This document shows, one piece after another, positions 59,220 to 64,000 of a DNA stretch of 64,000 nt (its first letter is position 1; every line of letters starts with the position of its first letter). The DNA comes from Heterocephalus glaber. Lineage: Eukaryota; Chordata; Mammalia; Rodentia; Bathyergidae. Under the pieces are notes generated by a model, which was given only the letters and a program-made list of their open reading frames with translations, was not told the origin of the DNA and did not search any database. Where the stretch lies: contig NW_004624734.1 of assembly GCF_000247695.1 (NCBI RefSeq), positions 17,204,803-17,268,802 of the forward strand, given 5' to 3'. The translations under genes were made by a program, and so were the position numbers.

Positions 59220-59690
59220 AAAAGTATAGGTAGAATTAGACTGGATATTTTCCTGTGCACTTACTGAGGAGCACGGTACAGGTCTTGAGGAGAGTTCAGT
59301 GCTCATGGAGCACTGCCCAGCACCTGCCCAAAATTAGTGATGAATATGCTTCTCTAAGAGAATAATTCACAGTGTGCCTGGAAGGAGAGTGACAGCTCAC
59401 CCAGGGGAGACAACTTATAAACAGGGCAATAAGAGACAATTCCTCCCTCTATTTCTACCACTAGGGGAGCGTTAAGCATAAGGTCAAGGATCTCTGGGAG
59501 TTGTGGAAGTTAATGATCATAAACACTGGGTCCTGCTACTTAAACCTGTAGTTTTCCGGTCTGCTAACAGCTGTTTCACAATACCTCCAAGAAGCTACCT
59601 TGACCATTTTCTAGACTTAGAAACCATTTGGTTGTACCAAACCTGCTTCCTGCAGGCTGCCCTGCTTTTTCCAAATATATAAAAAATACA
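59220..59690. other. Unassigned GC-moderate segment
   Basis: 'gaggagcacggtacaggtcttgagg' through 'ctgcaggctgccctgctttttcc' has the composition of an old LTR but no recognisable start or end. I see no gene. Confidence 0.3.
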
Positions 59691-59899
59691 GAAAACTTTG
59701 TTATTCATGTACATTAACTATATTATATATTTTATATACAGCCTAAGACAAATCCTCTTCACTCAGTATAGCCCAGGCAAGGCAAAAGACCAGGCACACT
59801 TGATTAGAAAAATGATTGGAACCAAATTGGACAGAGGCATGGTGATCTTTGGAATAACATCAGACAGGTTTATTTATGTTCATTGGAAATTTAAGAGGA

Positions 59900-60262
59900 G
59901 AGTGGATGGAAGGGGAAAAAAAAATATTTCTAAAATAATAGCTGAAAATTCCCATATTTAATAAGAGCTATAAATTTGCATAGCCAACAACTTAAAGCCT
60001 GAGAAGAAACAGAAATATCACCTTTGTGAAATGGTAATTAAAATATTAAACGAACACATTACACACAGAATAACAATGATAACAATATCAGAAAATATGA
60101 AATATTTTCATAAGAAACCACAAAGGGCAGAAAGCCATGAAATGGCAACATCAAAGCACTGAAAGAAATGAAACAAACAAACAAAAGACTGTCAAGTTGG
60201 AATTCTACATCTTGGAAAATATCTTTCAAAAATGAAGACAAAATGTAATAGTTTAATATCAT
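59900..60262 (+). mobile_element. L1M-type LINE-1 fragment, left part
   Basis: 'aataatagctgaaaattcccatatttaataagagctataaatttgcatagccaacaac', 'aacacattacacacagaataacaatgataacaatatcagaaa', 'agggcagaaagccatgaaatgg', 'aaagcactgaaagaaatg' and 'ctgtcaagttggaattctacatcttggaaaatatctttcaaaaatgaagacaaaatg' are the well-known old-L1 sequence upstream of or in the ORF region. It breaks off at the LTR that starts near 60268. Confidence 0.8.
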
Positions 60263-60267
60263 CTTAG

Positions 60268-60710
60268 CTGCACAATGATGCCCAGGTTTTGCTCAAACAC
60301 AAATCTTAATGCTGTTATGACGGTAACTTTTAGATCTTATAATTACCTAAATCAGTACACTTGAGATTACCTTTCAAAATGTGGGTAAATCTTATCCAGT
60401 TTTTTTTTTTTAAGAAAAGATTTAATATATAAGACTTCTTTCCTTCAAGAAAGAAGGAATTCTGGTCCAAGCTGACTTGGACTCAAGAATTGAACATCAA
60501 CTGAGCAATAATTCATCTTTTGTTCTCCAGTCTGCCAGTCTAATCTGCAGATTTGGGACTTTTAAACTTCCATATTGGCATGAAATAATTCCTTAAAATA
60601 AATCTCTCTCTCTCTTTCCCTTTCTCTTTCATATATATGTTTATATATCTGTGTGTATCCATCCATGTATACAATGTGTTCTACTTTCAGAAGAAAACTG
60701 ACTTATACAC
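60268..60710 (+). mobile_element. ERVL-type solo LTR (MLT2-like) inserted in L1M
   Basis: 'ggttttgctcaaacacaaatcttaatgctgttatgacggtaacttttagatcttataattacctaaatcag' opens it. 'gaattctggtccaagctgacttgg', 'ctccagtctgccagtctaatctgcagatttgggactt', 'attggcatgaaataattccttaaaataaatctctctctctc' and 'ctactttcagaagaaaactgacttatac' close it. The layout (gender-neutral LTR with AATAAA then CT/TA-rich tail) fits a mammalian ERVL LTR; the exact name is uncertain. Confidence 0.72.
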
Positions 60711-60734
60711 AAACTAAAAATACTTTAGCATAAA

Positions 60735-60925
60735 AATCGAGAATTCACGGTACTAAAAGAAGTGTTGAAGTACCTCTTCAGGAAGAATAACAATGATACC
60801 AGATAGAAACCTGGATCTACAGAAAGAAATGAAGAAAATTGAAGATAGTAAAATTTCATAAAACCTCCAAGCAAAAATAAAAAATAATCATTCAGATTTC
60901 TTTTACTATAGGTATAATATATGGA
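60735..60925 (+). mobile_element. L1M-type LINE-1 fragment, right part
   Basis: 'ctaaaagaagtgttgaagtacctcttcaggaagaataacaatgataccagatagaaacctggatctacagaaagaaatgaagaaaattgaagatag' continues the old-L1 sequence after the point reached at 60262. It shows that both L1 parts are one element cut by the LTR. Confidence 0.78.
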
Positions 60926-60929
60926 CACT

Positions 60930-61464
60930 TCCTCCATGGATAGAGAGATGTAGGAAATGATCTTTATGTAAGAAAGGCAAAGGGGAATGAAATCATGGGA
61001 AAGAAAGTAGGAGACAGAGATAAGAAGTGAACTTGGGGAAATATTTACTCAAGACAGGTGAGACAGCAAGATGGGATTGAAGGAGACTGAGGTAGAAGCA
61101 CAGTATGAGATGAAGAGGTCTTAGACCAGGGCTCCCTTAGGTGCTGGTACAGATTAAAATTGCTTTATATTGTTGAGAAAAATGTTCAGGTCCCTTCCAC
61201 TTCAGTCTCTCAGAATCCGCCCTTTGGAACAGTTCTGTGTAAAAGTAGATAATGAAGCCAAGGTGGGGGTCAATGATCCTGGGGTTGGTGGAGGAATAGA
61301 TGCCTCTGTAGATGATTGAGCTGAATGGAGCAGGGGCACAGCCAATGGCAGCTCAATCACTGACTCTGAGTCTCCTCTTGCAAAGTGGATCTTACACTCC
61401 ACTCGCGAAAGCTCTCATTGGTTTGAGATTTTTCATGTTCTGTCTTCAAGTGTGCAGCCCTATG

Positions 61465-61502
<38 letters not shown>

Positions 61503-62050
61503 TATTCTCTCAATTGCTACATGTAGTAGTTTGGAAATTTTAATTTGCCCTTTCCAACACTGGATAACATAGAAAAAGAGTAGATGTAATAGGATATCAT
61601 AAAGATGATCAGGATTAGGAACTGAGAAATAGATCCAAATGAAAACCTATGATTTTGAATAATCTATTGGATGCAGAGAATGACTGGGAGACAGGAACAC
61701 ATTTTAAAATTTCTCTCATAATAAAGTTTAAGCAAAGTAATGTACTTTAGATAAAACATGCACTTATTCAATCACCATCGACCTGGAGAAAAATTTAATG
61801 CTATTAGTGATGGCTTTGAGTATTTTTACTTTTATCTTTAGATGAAATGATTACAGATGAGAGGCTATTGGGGTAATCACCCCTTTATTTTCCTACTTCA
61901 ATAGATTTACCTGTTCAGTATCATTACTCTTTATTATACTACAATCTGTCAGATTCTATTTTATAATTCTTTTGGATTCATATTAACATATTTTTAAATT
62001 CATAGATTAATTGGTTTCAAATAAATGTTGTACCACAAGAATATGCTAAG
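60930..62050. other. Unannotated stretch
   Basis: A GC-moderate patch at 61130-61440 carries two overlapping frames (66 and 86 residues, opposite strands) without known motifs; it could be an old LTR or retrocopy. Otherwise only the CA array at 61471-61501. Confidence 0.4.
61471..61501. repeat. (CA)n microsatellite
   Basis: About 15 uninterrupted CA units. Confidence 0.96.
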
Positions 62051-62055
62051 TATTC

Positions 62056-62058
<3 letters not shown>

Positions 62059-62099
<41 letters not shown>
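62059..62099. repeat. (CA)n microsatellite
   Basis: About 20 uninterrupted AC units, ending just upstream of the reverse ID-like SINE. Confidence 0.97.
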
Positions 62100-62102
<3 letters not shown>

Positions 62103-62118
62103 CACGAGAAATATTCTG

Positions 62119-62210
62119 TTTTTGTTTTGTTTTTGGTACCGGGGATTGAATTTGGGACCTTGTGCTTGCAAGGCAGGTGGCAGAACCACTGAGCTAAATC
62201 CCTGGCCCCA
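62119..62210 (-). mobile_element. ID-like tRNA-derived SINE, reverse orientation
   Basis: An interrupted T-rich run leads into 'ggtaccggggattgaatttgggaccttgtgcttgcaaggcaggtggcagaaccactgagctaaatccctggcccc'. Target duplications at 62104-62118 (acgagaaatattctg) and 62211-62225 (acgagaagtattctg) differ at one position. The body is close to the copies at 9.6 and 16.1 kb. Confidence 0.92.
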
Positions 62211-62229
62211 ACGAGAAGTATTCTGGATG

Positions 62230-63370
62230 AATGAGGACCTTATTTTTTATCTCATGAAGCTGTTCTCATTTTCTTGTTAAAATATATTGGTAATGATGTA
62301 TTTTCTTGAGTTTATCCTCGTTATTTTTATAGCTGTTGTTTGTAAACAATTTTCAAAATTTCATTTTCTATTTTGTATCTAGTATAGGAGAATATTTTGG
62401 TATATTTAACATTTATATAAAAATTATGTTGAACTCTTTTGTTCCAAAAGATTCACAGTCCTTTATTCATAATTGGAAAAGTAAAAGAAAGGAAAAAAAA
62501 TCCCTAAAAACTGACAGTTCTTTGGTTTCTTTCTTTTAATAAGTTTGGCACCAGAAATTATTCCAAGGCCAAATCTGATCTGAACAGATGTGAGGCTATT
62601 TACAGTCTTTATCTTAATTACCGTGAATATTCATAAGTTTCACTGCAAACATTAATGTGTTTGATTATGAGATGCAGCTCCCAATCTGCTGAGATGTTAG
62701 ATAACCTATGGTTATGCACCTTCTTGTCATTCTAAAATGTACTGCTAGTGAATTCTGAGACACCTATCAGCCTATGTCCATTAAATCTTTCTGGGGGAAA
62801 TTTTTAAACTCTTTTTCCTATAGATTAGCAAAATATTTGTGTATGTATTTATTTATATGGTGAAATTTATCAAAATAAAAATATTGCTTTCTATTCCTTT
62901 TTTTCAGGGCATTTTTCATAAATAGATAAAGCAATTTAACAAACAATGGTTTTCCTCTTACTAAGATGGTTATGGAACTTCTCTTTTTTGAGCTCTTCTT
63001 ATATTTTTCTTAATTACCTGATTTTATAAAATGAAAATAATTCTTACTCTTAAGTGACTAACTCAGCATGGCCATGATATATTACGTATGTCTTTTCTAA
63101 TTCTAATTCTGTTTGCTAATGCTCACTTAAATCTTTTCTTTGATGGCTACTAATATTACAATTGTCATGAAATGAATGAAAGTAATCCCTCCTCTTCATT
63201 TTCAAGAAGACTGCATTATAATTACATTATGAAGAGTTCATCTTAAAAATGATCCAAATTGAAGTAGGTATATGTTCCCTTTTTCTTTTAAAGAATATAT
63301 TTTAACTACTGCCTCAACTCTCAGCAGGTGACTCTTTGGGAATAGTACATTTTTTAAAATTATTAATTGT
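62230..63370. other. AT-rich stretch with candidate conserved non-coding block
   Basis: No gene. 62545-62710 is repeat-free with phrases such as 'tatcttaattaccgtgaatattcataag' and 'cattaatgtgtttgattatgag', dense in homeodomain-type cores. The remainder is ordinary AT-rich sequence. Confidence 0.35.
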
Positions 63371-63374
63371 CTTT

Positions 63375-64000
63375 TTAAGATTTTAAGGCTGCAGACAGGC
63401 AGGTCTGTGGATGCCCTACTGAGGTCACGAGTCGCACTGAACACTCCGAATCAGCCCACACCCTGGCACCAACCCACTGGACAGCCCCCCTGCCCCCGCT
63501 CCTCTGTACAACCACCTGGATCCACACTACAAAGACACAGAGGACACCGGACCACCAGACCAAGGTACTGGGTCCTGTTGCTCCCGGCCCAGAGGTAGGG
63601 GCTTCTGAGCAGCCGTCCCACTGCTCCTGGTCCAGAGAAAGGGGCTTCCTGGCCACCATCCCTCCCGCTGTTCCTAGACCAGAGAAAAGAGCTTTTGGGC
63701 CACCATCCCTACTGCTTCTCCCAGCCCCTGTCCCACCTCTCCCAGCTCAGTGGGGGTAATCGGCACGGGCACCAACAGCAACACCACCATCCCCCCTGTA
63801 GAAATGAGAAAACATGTAAATAAGTCTCAAAACCAGACTTCCAGATTACCTACAGCAACCCCAAAGGGAAATCAGATGGAACACTCTGATATTCAACCAC
63901 CTGGACCCACTGAAATGGCAACAAAAGGGATCTGGAAAAAATGAAATCAGAAATAATTTCTCAGATAACAGGAGAAATTGTGCTCCTAGTGCAAGACATG
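63375..64000 (+). mobile_element. LINE-1 5' end: 5' UTR with tandem units and start of ORF1, cut by window edge
   Basis: GC content rises sharply at about 63375. 63550-63745 holds about three imperfect units of 45-48 bp, each with a 'ctgttcc...ccagag...ggggcttc...ccaccatccct' core. An ATG at 63804 opens a basic, polar Asn/Gln/Thr/Pro-rich N-terminus (MRKHVNKSQNQTS). The frame meets a stop at 63942 just after a short A-run, while the adjacent frame continues as LEKMKSEIISQITGEIVLLVQDM to the window edge, a coiled-coil-like start. This looks like ORF1p with one frameshift. Full-length status cannot be judged here. Confidence 0.65.

Noticed and set aside
61130..61440. Processed pseudogene suggested by a GC-richer patch with opposing frames
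   Set aside because: No parent protein is recognisable, and no poly(A) or direct repeats were found. It may be an old LTR.

Overview
This is mammalian nuclear DNA, AT-rich and gene-poor, and almost certainly from a rodent. The rodent evidence is B1 elements (7SL-derived, with the internal tandem duplication), a B1+ID dimer, ORR1-type MaLR LTRs, and at least nine ID-like tRNA-derived SINEs, most with intact target-site duplications. ORR1-type LTRs plus ID-like SINEs with a pyrimidine-rich box-A/box-B spacer fit a non-murid member of the mouse-related clade, such as a beaver or kangaroo rat. That placement is an inference. I found no protein-coding exon, tRNA gene, rRNA gene or CpG island. The open frames are short and scattered and mostly fall inside repeats, so this looks like an intergenic desert or a very large intron.

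Layout. 1-10 kb: old MLT1-type LTRs, MIR relics, four ID-like SINEs, a 100-N assembly gap (5848-5947), and a three-layer nest in which a short U2 snRNA retrocopy sits inside an MLT1 LTR that itself splits an older LTR-like repeat. 10-25 kb: microsatellites, MaLR LTRs, two B1s, a truncated LINE-1 3' end at about 18.6-19.4 kb, and an inverted 3' UTR of the same family at 23.45 kb. 25-31 kb: two ORR1-class LTRs, an old L1M 3' end, and an unclassified 540-bp GC-rich block with an A-rich tail at 26.67-27.21 kb. 31-40 kb: an L2 3' end, an MLT1 LTR, MIRs, an ID-like SINE and a B1-ID dimer. 40-46 kb: two old L1M fragments and a third copy of the younger L1 3' UTR. 46-58 kb: ORR1/MaLR/ERVL LTRs and a Tigger-like DNA transposon lodged in an MLT1 LTR. 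58-64 kb: an L1M fragment cut by an ERVL-like LTR, CA arrays, an ID-like SINE, and the 5' end (5' UTR with about 47-bp tandem units plus the start of ORF1) of a LINE-1 that runs off the window edge.

The transposons record a history rather than a working gene system. L2, MIR and Tigger-like elements are the oldest layer, then MLT1, L1M and ERVL, then ORR1 and B1, then the ID-like SINEs and the younger L1 family. The L1 machinery supplied in trans probably made the SINE and U2 copies. A few repeat-free stretches with homeodomain, POU or forkhead-like motifs and short perfect inverted repeats could be conserved non-coding elements, but only a multi-species alignment can show that. Family names come from recalled consensus sequences without a search tool, so subfamily labels are approximate.
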